Positions 47,263 through 60,572 of a DNA stretch of 64,000 nucleotides are shown here, piece by piece. Both the position numbers and the translations under genes were made by a program. Location: the NCBI GenBank assembly GCA_021292105.1, contig CM037865.1, positions 25,709,928 to 25,773,927 of the forward strand, read 5' to 3'. The notes under the pieces are model-generated. The model was not told where the DNA came from and did not search any database. It was given only the letters and a program-made list of their open reading frames with translations. Position 1 is the stretch's first letter. Each line of letters begins with the position of its first letter. This stretch comes from Anadara kagoshimensis. Lineage: Eukaryota; Mollusca; Bivalvia; Arcoida; Arcidae.

Positions 47263-47745
47263 ACCTCCTGTCATGAGGAACCCACAGAGTTTATATTAAC
47301 TAATGGTATTGTTATGGACACAAATGGTATCATAATAGACACAAATCATTCTGCCACCAATGATACCAGTAGTGCTGCTGCAAACCATGAGGCATCATCT
47401 TCATCATCAGATGTAGTAGCCACCAGTGTCACCATGCAGAGTGTGACAGCAGGTTCCAGCCATCACAGTAATGACAGTGTTGTGACTATACATTCTCATG
47501 ATTCTAACCATGTGTTGTCATCAAATTCTGCTGCATTAAAGCTAGAGGGTGATCCGCAAACTCAAAATCAGATGGACGTGTTATGGCAGCAACTAGAGAC
47601 TGCTATGCTTAATAACAGTGACAAAGTTCGGGATAGACTTGAAATATATGGCATTGGGGAGGGCGACGAAGATAGCGAATCAGAAGAAGGGCAGATATGG
47701 CGAATGGTACAAGGGGATTCCCCTTATACACTAGAACTTGTATAA
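47263..47745 (+). CDS. MAP7-like gene, terminal exon open in two frames
   Basis: The acceptor is TTTTTTTTGCAG. Joined in phase 1 to 46161 it reads D-L-L-S and stops at 47274-47276. In phase 0 it is open for 160 codons to TAA at 47743: TSCHEEPTEFILTNGIVMDT, then a long Ser/His/Thr/Val stretch, then MDVLWQQLETAMLNN and an acidic end (GEGDEDSESEEGQIW, finishing YTLELV). The length and composition of the phase-0 frame look coding. It can be reached from the phase-0 donors at 45935 or 39220. Which isoform is main cannot be told from sequence. Confidence 0.65.
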   Translation, partial: TSCHEEPTEFILTNGIVMDTNGIIIDTNHSATNDTSSAAANHEASSSSSDVVATSVTMQSVTAGSSHHSNDSVVTIHSHDSNHVLSSNSAALKLEGDPQTQNQMDVLWQQLETAMLNNSDKVRDRLEIYGIGEGDEDSESEEGQIWRMVQGDSPYTLELV

Positions 47746-49077
47746 CATCTACTAAAGTGTTACATAATTTATATAAATAGATGAGCTTCATCAATATCAT
47801 GTACAAAATTTTAAAAATGTGCAATGAAATAAGACAGTAGATCAAGGGGAGGACTGATCTAAATGTAAATATACCTCACTGGTAATTGTTATAACTGCAT
47901 GTCTAAACTTTCGATTATGTATATAAAGTGCTGTCCTATATGGAAATTGTCCTCAAATCACCATCATTTAAAAGTCTGCACCATTTTAATTTGCTCAAAA
48001 GTGAATACCATCTTGATATAAAAATGGAATTTGTATGAAAATAAATTTTTCAGATGATAATTTTAAAACAATTTGCCAAACATTTTGGTTTTGAAAAAAG
48101 GTTGTGATATTACCTGAAGTTGATGGATCTCATTCCTACCTCCAGATGTTTGTGTGGAAATGCGAATTTTTCATTGTTATGTCACAAAAATATTATTTCA
48201 AATACAGAGAGGTCCCTTATGGTGACTAGAACTGGCCTTTTAGGCAGTTTTTGAAAAGGGTTATATCAGGTGAAGGTCTTCATCTTTGATTTTGAGCCCG
48301 ATTTTGAGAAGACGTAGCATGAATGTTATATTTGATGTTTCCACAAAAACTTATGAGGTATTAATGAAATTTATTTTGATGTACGAAAAATAGGGAAAAA
48401 AGATACCATATTTATTTTTGAGATGTAAAGTGAAACATTTGTCAAGATACAATATTAGGACTACTTCCTCTGCTGAACTGATAGTAGCCATGGAAACATC
48501 AGTACATTTTCCTTGTAATTGTATCTGTTACATCATGACATATTAGTATTTGGTTTTAAAATGACATCATTTACATGGAAATGTGTGTATCCATATAACA
48601 ACCATCAGGTTGGATGTGTAGAGGCCGTTATTTTATATCGTGACAAATTTTCCTCGTTTCACTCAAAATATTCATGCAACAGGAATACAAATACCAGTAT
48701 AAAGACTGTTCATGAACTAAGGTGCTGTGAATTCCGACGACATGTCCTCCCCTTTAAAATGGCTTCCCAGATTTTGAGTTTTTCTACATGGATCATATGG
48801 AATCTCTGGTTGTTTTGTTTTTATTTATACAATGGAAAATGCTCAGTGATAAGTAATAACAGTGTATGTAAAAATGCAGCTTCATCTGCCAATCATAGAG
48901 ATACAAATGTATTGCACTTTTGAAATTTTTCTTTTGAACATTTTTAAATTCCAAGGAGTGATATTTACAAGCTTATATTTGTTTCCTTTGATGGAATTTA
49001 AAAAAAGACAGAAAAATAAAACAAAAAAATATGAATATTGACAACTAAAAAAACTAGAGTATAAACTTGCTAAATGT

Positions 49078-49108
<31 letters not shown>

Positions 49109-50600
49109 GAATAAATAAAAAATGAAATAAATTGATTTTGGGATTTAGGTAATTAAGTCAAAAGTTATAGGACAGTAATTGAAGGGCATTACTAGAGGGG
49201 GGAAAAAAACAAAAAAGGTAACTAAAAGTAACATATAATATTTAAACATATTCCAATATGCATATGTAAATATTTTTCTTAATTTATTTGATTTGACAGT
49301 AGTTTCCATCATTGATTGTTTTCTGAGAAAAAAGAAGTACATGTACCTGGTATAGCGAAACAATATCATTTCGTTATCGGACTGTTCCTGAAAAATAAAA
49401 ATTTCAAAAGTGCAAAATATTTTTATGTGTCTGTATTTGTGTAAGTGAAGAGAAAAAAAAATGTAAAGCTTAGCACTTTGTTTCAGCAACATGAATGTAT
49501 AAGTGTGCATATATCATTATAATGTAGAGAATGATATTTAATTATCTTTGTAATTTATGTATATTATATATCCGGTATATATATACACACCAGTTTATAT
49601 ATAGGCCATGTAAAATGCATTTATTTAATCTTAATTAATATATATATAAATTAAATATAAATAATTCAATGTTGGATGGAAGCTTATACAAGAAAATGTG
49701 TGATATCTGTGAAAGGAATCAAGTTTTGTACAGTGTTGTCCCAAGCAAATTTGATATGTACAGTTGTTGGCTGGTGAATTTAGAAATTAGATGTATATTT
49801 ATGGGAAAAAAATGCTTTTTGTGAGCACACCTGTAAAACTCTAGTCTTATTGTAATTATTGCTTTTCTCAGGTAAACGTTGTGATGATTCAGATCATAGA
49901 AATCAAGAGACGGATTAAAATTAATGTTTTACTTGTGCCATGTAGACGAAAAATAAGGCTGAAAGGGGATTACTCCGTGAAAGGGAGATAACTCTAATAA
50001 AAAATCCTACAACTTTAGATCACAAACAGTAGTATTAAATTCAATATTTTTAATATTTTTTTATATTTATATTATTTGATTTTATATGAAAAAGGTATTA
50101 AATCTGAAATCTAAAGTATTTTGAACAAGTTTACAAAGAAGTATTTTCAGATTTTGAACAGACAGTTGGTTACCATTATAGGTCTATGGAATAATTTTGT
50201 AAGAAAAAACAGTACAACAATTTGGCTAACTAATCAAAAGTGCTCATATAAATATAATAAGAAATTATTATTATTATAATTATTATAATTATTATTATAA
50301 TATACATATTGTATCAGTTAAACAACAAACTCTTTCAGTCCCTATTTCACCAAATATGCATTTGATGGTGTTAATTAATTAAATTAAGAAAGTATTTTAT
50401 AAATTTTGATATGGACAGTTAGAGAAAAGTTTTTTTTTATTTTAAATCCATGTGTAGTAGTCTTTGATATGATTTATATGTTGTTATTCGCTGTACATTG
50501 TTAATTATTTTTATCAAGTGATATATGTGCCACTCCGGATACGGAGCCAGCAGAGAATATTGTGATAACTGGAATTTAAAATAAAGAAGAAAAGCCAAGC
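47746..50600 (+). other. Probable long 3' UTR and flank of the MAP7-like gene
   Basis: No supported exon lies here. Candidate AATAAA signals occur around 48038, 49014, 49110 and 50580-50585. The last is followed within about 60 bp by T- and GT-rich sequence, so transcripts could run nearly 3 kb past the stop. A 23-bp poly-A run lies near 49078-49102. A 120-codon ATG frame at 48561 has no family resemblance and is not called. Confidence 0.35.
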
Positions 50601-51976
50601 TTTCATTCCACTACGATGGTCTTATTGTATACTCTTTTTGTAATGGTTTATTTTACTTGATTTTCTATTGTACATGTTTGTATGTGTGTGTATGCTGGTC
50701 CGACTGAATTATGCCGGAACAATGAACATAAAAACAGACTGGCGATACTAAGATTTGGCATATTTTTACCCTAAAATGGGTGTGATGAAAAATGGTTTGT
50801 TCTATTTTTTTGAGACAAAGTGACTTACTCTACTGTAGTAGGATGGATTTAGAAAATAATAACAATAATTGGTTTTGATTTTATACAAGAATAAGGTTAT
50901 TTGATCATTCTGTCTGGAAATATTAGAGTTTGGCCATCCTAATATTCTGTCATTTTGATTATACATGTACATGAAATTGAACAAATTGTCGACAATGGTA
51001 AAGTATCCTTTGCAAAATTAAACTGCAGTTATAATGTTTTGTGTGGAAATCATTTCGTGTTCATTCCCAATCAGATACTTGTATACATATAAGTTAGCAT
51101 TATTTACCAGTACTAATCCAATCATCCCTAAATTTTTCAATGGAACATTCAATTTCTTGGGGTTTTGGACCATTCTGTTGATCTGTAGGTGTTAGAGGGT
51201 TAAATGTAGGTTACATTTGTCTTTCTTGGTTAGATGGTGCACTGTTGGCTAAAGTGTTAAATTGCCTCTAGTCCTATAAAGAAGGACATTATAATATATA
51301 TATTACGTATCACATGGACCAGTCAGTGGTGGTTTATGCTAGTTACCTTGACGACGATGATGACCAATTATACACAATTCAAACATTCATGGGATGTTTG
51401 GGTTTGGCTATTCAACCTAATCCAGATCTTTTCATGATGTGTGTGGTTTAAACTTTAATTTAATGTCAAAATTGTAATAGTTACATATATTGATTGCAAA
51501 AATTTATATTATATAAGGTTGTGTTCATTTAAAGAGTAATTAACAATGAAGAAAAAATGCATCAAAACATAAAAAAATAAAAAATATCATTAGAATTAAA
51601 AAATTAAAAACCAATCATAAAAATAAATACATATGCTGAAATTTCATATTATTGAAAACGTTTCAGGTTTTGCTTGCATTATGAGATTTAATATTAGTAT
51701 TTTTGACACCAAAATAAAAATCCTTTATTATATATAAAATATATAGTTAAATATATATTATACATATGTATATCTCATCATATTTTGATATTGCCAGTAA
51801 CTGTTTTAAATGTATCCAAGGTCATTTGATCCAACCAGAAGTTCACATTGATTTTGGCTTTGCCTGTATTTTGTGGAAGCTACAGAAGTGAATGTAGTGT
51901 GTCCACAGTTTTACTACTGAATAAAGTGTCGTTATTGACATAATATATGTGTTTATATGGTTTTGTTTTCTTGATA

Positions 51977-52300
51977 GAACAAGATTGGTTGGTTTGATGG
52001 TTAAACATTGTTTTATATCAAATTAACAATTTATTGGCTGTTTACGACCAGGCAAACTTTCTATTAATTTTGAGGGTAAATCTAAACACAAAATCAAGAT
52101 TGGTTGGTTGAATGTTGAGCAATGTTTCAGCTCTATGTTATGACGCAAATTTCTATTAATCTTTAGGATAAATCTTAACACAAGAACAAAATTGGTTGGT
52201 TGAATGTTGTTTTACGTCAAATCAGCAATTTTTTCAGCTATTCATGAAGAAGCAAATTTCTTATTAATGTCACAGATTAATCTTATCTAAACACAAGTAC
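51977..52300. repeat. Three diverged tandem units, about 90-115 bp
   Basis: Units start at 51977, about 52092 and about 52182 with AYMAAGATTGGTTGGTT-like sequence. Each contains TCTATTAAT or CTTATTAAT and AATCTWAACACAA in the same order. Confidence 0.65.
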
Positions 52301-52365
52301 ATGTGAATCACAAGTTTTATGTAAGTAATTCTAATCTGCTTTGTACTGGTGCAACATTGCGCTTG

Positions 52366-52441
52366 CTTGTATATCACAGACAAACATGGCATATCACTTG
52401 GTCCTTGTATATCACAGACAAACATGGCATATCACTTGGTC
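52366..52441. repeat. 38-bp perfect tandem duplication
   Basis: CTTGTATATCACAGACAAAC begins at 52366 and 52404, with the two units identical. Confidence 0.9.
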
Positions 52442-52557
52442 TATTATACTGCTTTCAGGCAAACTAGTTAAGGCCTACAAGGTAACTCACTTCTCACTCC
52501 TCACTCGACCTGGGGCCTCAGAACACATAACTCCTTAAGCACTCGGCCTGGATGGAC

Positions 52558-52760
52558 AGAGGGACCTCAGTGGCCTAAAGACTGTACCTCTCCCTGCCTC
52601 TCAGGTTTTAATCCCACTCAGGGTATATCCTAGTGCGAGGATGTTTATCATTTTGCTTGCCAAAGGTTGTTTTCTTTGGGTACTCGAATTTCCTCCACCA
52701 TTCCTGAACGGACTGCCTCAATATGAGTGAAAATTCTTTAAATGCCATTACTCCACTGGA
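52558..52760 (+). repeat. tRNA-derived SINE, copy 10
   Basis: The head is ACCTCAGTGGCCTAAAG, the B-box region TTTTAATCCCACTCAGG, with ATCCTAGTGCGAGG, TGCCAAAGG, TTTCCTCCACCATTCC and the tail CCATTACTCCACTGG. Confidence 0.85.
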
Positions 52761-52789
52761 TGGACAGAAATTGTCTATTGGTACCATTG

Positions 52790-52870
52790 CTAGCTTGCCA
52801 AGACAAGGGTTGTAAGTTTGAACCCTAGTGTTGCATGGAATATTATGTTGAACACTTCCAAGGAGACTTT
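52790..52870 (+). repeat. Second tRNA-like SINE family, fragment
   Basis: TAAGTTTGAACCCTAGTGTT holds a B box and is followed by GCATGGAATATTATGTTGAA. It resembles 36785-36850. Confidence 0.4.
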
Positions 52871-53083
52871 AAACACGGCTTGATGCCAAGTGTGATAGTA
52901 GGCTTAACATGAACAAATACTTTCAACATTCATGCCCATAAGTGTACTGCAAGGTAGAAACATCATCATCTGTTAGCTGGTGGTGTCTTAATACAAGTGA
53001 AATTATCTTGATTTATGTAAAACCTACTTTGGTTGTTTTCTTTAGTAGAACATATGGTCTTGTATATCCCTGATTACTGGTAA

Positions 53084-53163
53084 CAATGAAAACCACTTGG
53101 GCAAATTTTGCTGAAATTAGCCCAATGAAAAACCACTTGGGCAAATTTTGCTGAAATTAGCCC
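53084..53163. repeat. 39-bp tandem duplication
   Basis: Copies start at 53084 and 53123 with CAATGAAAA and run through CCACTTGGGCAAATTTTGCT. They differ only by one A. Confidence 0.9.
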
Positions 53164-53302
53164 ACCAATTTAAACCGAATATGAATAAACCCCTTTCTTC
53201 ATTAAAGTAAACAAGCTAAATCCTATATTATTTGACTGGTCTTTCTAATGCAATGTGGCACAGTCTTTGTGGGCAGAAAGGCTAAGTGAAATCAAGCAGA
53301 CA

Positions 53303-53452
53303 TACAGTAAAACCTCAATTTATTGCCACCATTTGTTTTAGTCAAAGTTTGGTGTTTTAAATGGGTTTTGTGGTAAATGGTGGGAGGTTTGCACAAACAG
53401 AAAGACCAGATGAAATAAATTTTGGGACTTGAAATAGTGAGATGATAAGCAA
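53303..53452 (+). mobile_element. Uninterrupted relative of the outer MITE at 40568
   Basis: It starts ACAGTAAAACCTCAATTTAT and continues GCCACCATTTGTTTTAGTCA, then TTTTGGGACTTGAAATAG, matching both sides of the nest at 40568-41384. The right inverted end is missing. Confidence 0.6.
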
Positions 53453-53867
53453 GATGTTTGGTTCCGATTCAGTATCTTCAGGTCCAAATCACAATTCCAA
53501 AAGCCATGTAAAAACCTTGAAAACTGACAAATTTAGTTAAACATTTGAACTACAAGAAAACCTGTCACATGTGAAATCAAAATTTAGAATGAAAGGAACA
53601 ATGATCCCATCGGACTTTCACATAAATACTTGGAATGTTGAATGTCCAATAATGAAGACAAGACCTCGTGACCTTGTTTGGTTCTGATTCAACATTTACT
53701 TGGCAAGTTATCCAGGGCATTAATGTCATTCATATTTTTGCAATGGAAGTCCATTATGAAATTAACACTGCTGTCAAAATGAGTACATGTATATAATCTA
53801 AACTGCCAGAAAATTGTCTTTCTATAAAAAATTAACTTTAGACATTAACACATCATCAATGACATCA

Positions 53868-54015
53868 GTATAGGGATGATGGAGGAATCCAGAGTACCTG
53901 GAGAAAATTGCTGACCACCATCGAGAGAACTGACAAACTTTCTAGGATCTGTCCAAAGTAGGATTCAAACCAAAGTGGACAGAGGCAATGTGATCCATAA
54001 AAACATGCTTTAGGC
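53868..54015 (-). repeat. tRNA-derived SINE, copy 11 (reverse)
   Basis: In reverse it shows GATGGAGGAATCCAGAGTAC, AACTGACAAACTTTCTAGGA, a B box GGATTCAAACC and GATCCATAAAAACATGC, ending TTTAGGCC. Confidence 0.8.
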
Positions 54016-55351
54016 CGGTTCGCAGCAGCACACAAGATATATCATAAGCTGCAAGATCTTCTGTACATTGTACAAAAAGAAGAACATCAGATTATTTATA
54101 ATGTGCATATTTATTTAATGAACACTTTTAATACAGCCAGCATATAAAGATTTTTGTCAAAACTCCTTTTTTGAACCATGAAATAAACATGTGTAATATA
54201 AATAAATATAAGGTGTATATATGTATAAGTTCTTATTTGCTTTTCCCTTACCGGTATTTAGATTTTTTACAAAAAAAACATGCATACATCTTTATATATA
54301 AAGTTTGAGTTTTCTTCCATTTCATGGAAATATTTATTATCACAGAATATATTGACACAGTAGTCTCCCCTTTTATAAAGCCCTATATCGATGAAAGGTC
54401 ACTTGTGCTTTTGTGATCAGACAAGTTTTATTGTACAATGTACATAATAATGCTATAAGTTAGACTTAGAAATTTTCATGAATTTGTTGCTGAAGAAGAC
54501 CAATTCACAAAACTTTGAATTCATATGCCATAAACATGAAAATTGGATTATCAGTGTGAATGAATACAAAACATTCATAGAATTCTATGCTTCAACAAGC
54601 TCTTAAAGTTCACTTGAATTTCAAACTTTCTTCAAAAAATTTTTTAACATGTTTTCACATTGCCACAAATATGGAAAAAGTAAAAGCCACAAGTCTTGGC
54701 TCTGTCATCAGGTAAAACATTATCCCAATCTTGACATTTCCTTAGTTTTCCAAAATCGCGATGCATTATTTTGAATTCCCTGACTTTGAGAAAAAAATTC
54801 CCTGATGAATATCAATTCATAAGGCCATAAAAGTGGATGACTACTATATTATCAATTTACTAGTAAACATACTTTTTGGTGTATAAATAAAATAGATTCA
54901 TGCTGAAGAAACCGTCTTCTACTTTTCTCTATATACTTTTTCAGAAATAAACAATCTATTAGACCATCACAGTTACAAATTAATAACCGAATATTTAGAT
55001 TTCCACTCAAACTGACCATTTCACCCCTTCATTAACAATGGTATGATCCATATCTACTGATATTTGGACTGTACCACTGATTTGTAGGGATGAGACAGTT
55101 ATATTAAACATTGAATTGTTCTTTATATCAATTGGAATAAGGGTCCTGTCAGTGTGCTGCCTAGAAAGTAAGTTGAATATATCACATTTTAACACAGATC
55201 TCGGACAACTTGAGCACTTGCATTCTTGTAAATAATCATTCAACAATTTAATACATATTGTCTATTCCACCTTGTTCTGGTAGTGTAAAGATTTTTTTTT
55301 CAATCTTAACCATCAATTTAAATAAGTTCTCTTTTATCATTTTTGACTTTT

Positions 55352-55600
<249 letters not shown>

Positions 55601-55689
55601 TCACCATCTTTTGTCACTACAAAGCCAATGGAAAGGAAAACAACTTAATGTGTCAAATGCAAACCAAGGGAAGTAACTGGTCATAGAAA

Positions 55690-55764
55690 TATGGACCTTG
55701 TCTACAACAAAGGCCACTTTCAGCCATTCCTTCTAGTGTCTTTGAAGACAGGTTTTACTGTACT
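55690..55764. mobile_element. MITE (CAGTAAAACCTG family) end fragment
   Basis: AAGACAGGTTTTACTGTACTG is the typical right end; GGACCTTGTCTACAACAAAG on the left is a decayed partner. Confidence 0.45.
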
Positions 55765-56396
55765 GTATTACTCTTGCATGTTTGTTGTCACATTTATAGT
55801 CACATTTCTTTCTAAAATGAAACATTCAATTTATTTGTAAGAGTTTTGTGAAAATAAGAAAAGTGACAATATTGTTGTCAAGTTTCTAAAATGGTAAGAA
55901 TAACTGTTGGGAAAATATGAAAACTGACAACAGAAACTTAACAAGGACAAATACAATTTCCACAAAGGCAAATGACAATAAGAAAAGCAAGAATTTGCAA
56001 ACTTTCTAATAAAGTGAAAATAATGATGGAGCATTATAAAAACTGACAATAGAAACTTGACAAAGACAAAATATGTATCTTTCCTGTAAGACGTGAAACT
56101 CAACCATTGATGTTGACCATTGTAAAATAGGGCTCTTATCATACACCTGTATACTCTTTTAGTGAAAAAATTGAAAAAAAACTAATAATGCTTTGGCAGA
56201 TTGCTGACCAGTATCCACAGAAACCTTTATAGATGGATAGAAATTCATGTACCCAGTGATCTCTTGATATTTAGCACTAAGGTCAAAATGGTAAACTAAA
56301 TACCAGTACAGTCCACATGTATTGAAAAAGAATTTGCACTATCAACTGGTAACTGATTCTAAAATGAAGTTAACATATACTAGAGTTTATTTTAAT

Positions 56397-56698
<302 letters not shown>

Positions 56699-57317
56699 TT
56701 AATGGACCAAAACTCAAAATCATATTACACAGTTATTACTACTACGGTAATATGAACATGGTATAGATGGGCGTCAATGTGATATTGCTCCATTCTACCA
56801 TAAATGGATTCCAACAGAAACAACACTTTTTGATAAATAAGTGCCCTATCTTCATTGCTTCACACCACAGAAACTAAGAAGATCTTCTTGAGTCTATAGA
56901 CTCCAGACTAATATACAAGTAATCAAGAATAAAGGTTCTGATAAAAATGTTGGATAAACCAGAGCCATAGCTAATAATGTTAACTTGATAGCTTACAATC
57001 TTTAGTTCAATTGAAGAAGTTCAGATACAGATATTGAGATAAGTCAGTCAGTATAAAATCTTCAAAAAAAAAAAAAATTACAATTGTTTAATTGTCAATT
57101 ACGGCTCCCCATAAGGAAATGTTATAATGATTTTTGATAAACTGATTGAAAAAATATATACACTACTACTGAAAAATGGTATATATATGTAGAACCAAAA
57201 ATATTGGCATTGCTAATGATGTAGCCACAATAGTTTACTATCTCTGGCTTGATTGGAGATGTTCATCTAGCTGGTCACTAAAAAATCGTCAATAAAAATA
57301 CAAATGTTTAATCGTCA

Positions 57318-57719
<402 letters not shown>

Positions 57720-57804
57720 TTAGTTTAAGTATATGATATCATTATGAATGGGGTAGGAAGGATAAAATGAATTAAAACTTGTGTGCAGATTACTGATATT
57801 TAAC

Positions 57805-57968
57805 ATTTGTACTCCAGTCAGTGCATGTACCTTTAGCAACCAAACTGACAAACTTTCTCACACCAAGACCTGGAAACCTCACAAGCTCAAGTTGGATTCG
57901 AACCTAGGTGCTGAGAGGTGCTGTGATCAATAAGTGCATGCTTTAGACCACTCGGCCACTTGTGCTAA
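57805..57968 (-). repeat. tRNA-derived SINE, copy 13 (reverse)
   Basis: AAACTGACAAACTTTCTCAC, GGATTCGAACCT (B box) and AGACCACTCGGCCACT are all in reverse. The last reads AGTGGCCGAGTGGTCT forward, the clearest tRNA-Leu/Ser-like A-box head in the window. Confidence 0.85.
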
Positions 57969-58030
57969 CTAAAGAGAGATAATCCCACTTAATGATGATG
58001 CTTGTACTAACAACCATACGTGACTACAAA

Positions 58031-58342
<312 letters not shown>

Positions 58343-59766
58343 CTAAAAATATAAAAGGTTAATATTAAATTATCTGTGCTTGTGCATGTATCATTCATAA
58401 AAAACAATTTATATCAATTCCTTTCTTTGGCAGATTTTAAAAAGAAAATTCTCAAAATTGACAAAGTGGAAAATATTATCCAAATTACTGGTAAGCTAAA
58501 AATGACTATTAATTATGTAGATTGCATTTGACAAGTGAAGGCAAATGTACAAAAGTAACAATTTTTTTGTAAGTTCAAGCTCCTATCAAAATTATCATTA
58601 ATGAATCAGATTTACCAAAGATAAGCATCTATCATTACTCAAAATGTATTATTTCTCAAATTTAAAAAAAAAAAATGCAATAATGAATAAATATAAAATA
58701 TCTCAAAGAAAAACAATCACCATCTGTCAAAAAAAATGTCCTTCAATAAAAAAAACATTTCAATTGTTAAGAAGAGTATAAAGTTGTTTTTTTTTAAAAT
58801 ATGAATTTTCATGAGTTTTTATAAATTTCTAAACCTTATCAATCTGCATATAGTAAAAATACAAACATGAAAATATCACAATACAGTTTATTTATGTGTC
58901 CTATAATACCCAATACCCCTTGTGCATGACTAACATTTACCCATTTCCATGACAACAATGAGGTACCAGTAAACAAACATGAAAAAATATCAGTTCAACA
59001 AAACAGTTTAATAAAAAATTGTGGTACAGTATATATCCAAACCCATTTGCCAAAACCATAGGGATTCCAACAACTAATATTTTCTTTTCTACATACTGAT
59101 ACTAAAATACGGGAAGATAATACCCAGTAAATATTGGTAGCCAGCTAAAATCACCAAGTTCACTGGTTACTTTTATTCTATTTGATTATAAACTTTTGGA
59201 CTTTGGTTGTCAAGTGAAGCAATCAGTGTCAATGGATTGCCTACTCCTTTTCAAAAATATCTCTCTACTTAAAAACTTATTGGAATGCATAAATCTGCAA
59301 ATGATATGACACACCTAAATTATTTTCACCCTTTTTTCACAACATTACAAGTTTGTCTAATGTTAAAGTGTTATATATGTATCTTGACACATGTATGAAG
59401 GATTAAGCAAATTAACACAATAATGAAAAAATAAATCAATGTCTAAATATCATAATTCTTTGGCTTTTCAAACTGTACTTAAGTTCAATAAATGAAATTG
59501 TGATCCTATGGAAAAATTTGTTTTTATGATTGCTATGTGTCAACAAGACTTATGACAAGACATCATTATGAGTAATCTTTGAATATCTCTTGACAATATG
59601 TAATACTGTTAACTAATACTATACTTAAGTTCAATGAATGAAATTGTGATACAGATGCAAAAAATTTACTGCAATATGCCAAAATGATTCTTGACAGATT
59701 TCTTTATGAGTGATGTCTCAATACATGTATCTCTTTTTGCAATATATTTCTACACTATTTATACCG

Positions 59767-60290
59767 GTACCTGGTCATCTAATCCAGATTCCAGGATATG
59801 AAACTCCTTGAGTTTATGAATATCTTGTATAAAATATATGATGTAGCAGGGAAAAAAGTGGGTTTCTGAGAGTCAAGTGGAGCAATATTCTTGTCAGTAA
59901 TGACAATGTTACTTAGGTACCGGTAGTCTAATCCTGAATACGAAACTCTTTTGTTTGTAATATCTAATATCTTGCATAAAAAATATGATGTAGCAGGGAA
60001 AAAAGTGGGTTTCTGAGAGTGAACCCAAGCAATATCATTGTCAGTAACGACAATATTATTCAGGTACCAGTAATCTAATCCTGAATATAAAACTCCTTTA
60101 GTTTTTGAATATCTTGCATAAAAATATGATGTAGCAGGGAAAAAAGTGGGTTTCTGAAAGTGAACCCAAGCAATATCATTGTCCGTAACGACTATCATTG
60201 TCAGTAACGACAATATTATTCAGGTACCGGTAGTCTAATCCTAAATATGAATCTCCTTTTAGTGTAAGCTCTTTGTAATATATATATTGA
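59767..60290. repeat. Intronic tandem repeat, 141-160-bp units, frame kept open
   Basis: Units begin with GTACCKGGTMRTCTAATCC at about 59767, 59918, 60064 and 60224, and share TGATGTAGCAGGGAAAA and GTGGGTTTCTGA. The spacing of the GGTTTCTGA motif is 147 then 141 bp, both multiples of three. On the minus strand the frame stays open for 144 codons (59779-60213), with QKPTFFPATSY three times. A 20-bp internal repeat (TATCATTGTC and neighbours) extends the third unit. It sits in the 4.1-kb katanin intron, and I do not call it coding. Confidence 0.85.
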
Positions 60291-60332
60291 TGCAGCAGGG
60301 AAAAGAAGCGGATGCTATTGTAAGGAAGAGAG

Positions 60333-60572
60333 TTGAGTAGAGTAATTGTGGTTTATGCCCTAGTCAAGATTCTTTCACTAATATCAAGGTGGTTATTACT
60401 GGGATGGTAGAGTAAACAAGAATACCCAGAAGAAAACCACCAGCCTTTAAAAAGCAAACTGACATGCTTTCTTGCGTTTGGATCCACCCAAGTGGTATTA
60501 GAAATTAGGCTCCGAGAGGTGTTGTGATCCATAAATGTGTGCTTTAAAACACATTGCCACAGAGGTACTCTG
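60333..60572 (-). repeat. tRNA-derived SINE, copy 14 (reverse)
   Basis: It reads GAGTTGAGTAGAGTAATTG, CCCTAGTCAAGATTCTTTCA, GAAAACCACCAGCCTTT, TGTTGTGATCCATAAATG and ACATTGCCACAGAGG. Nearly full length, with a decayed B box. Confidence 0.8.

Larger units (their letters stand above)
11108..47745 (+). other. MAP7/ensconsin-family gene, whole visible span
   Basis: This is a microtubule-associated protein gene, built here from fifteen exons whose splice phases agree from 11108 to 46161. The order is: an acidic Ser/Thr N-terminal region; a charged coiled coil (18906 exon); an ensconsin-like segment with YGFGSRAPRE (21728 exon); a long Lys/Pro/Ser linker; the Glu/Arg/Lys-rich MAP7 coiled coil spread over the 36171, 37776, 38535 and 39137 exons and ending in RLEMIMKRV; and a Ser/Asp/Glu tail. 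MAP7 proteins bind the microtubule lattice with the N-terminal helix and recruit kinesin-1 with the C-terminal coiled coil; that role is inferred from the family. About 1,200 residues are visible, longer than vertebrate MAP7 proteins. The 5' start is not found and the C-terminus is ambiguous. Confidence 0.85.
50601..55351. other. Space between the convergent genes
   Basis: I see no gene. It holds AT-rich sequence, a three-unit tandem repeat (51977-52300), two perfect short duplications (52366-52441, 53084-53163), SINEs (52558-52760, 53868-54015), a fragment of a second SINE family (52790-52870) and a MITE relative (53303-53452). The right end should include the katanin 3' UTR. A minus-strand AATAAA lies at 54427-54432. 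Confidence 0.5.

Noticed and set aside
48561-48923. 120-codon frame starting at an ATG after the MAP7-like stop
   Set aside because: No recognisable domain and a composition rich in Cys, Phe and Asn unlike nearby exons. It lies where the 3' UTR is expected; chance is likely.
57900-57968. tRNA-Leu or tRNA-Ser gene on the minus strand
   Set aside because: A good A box and B box, but they continue into the SINE body and lack a matching acceptor stem.
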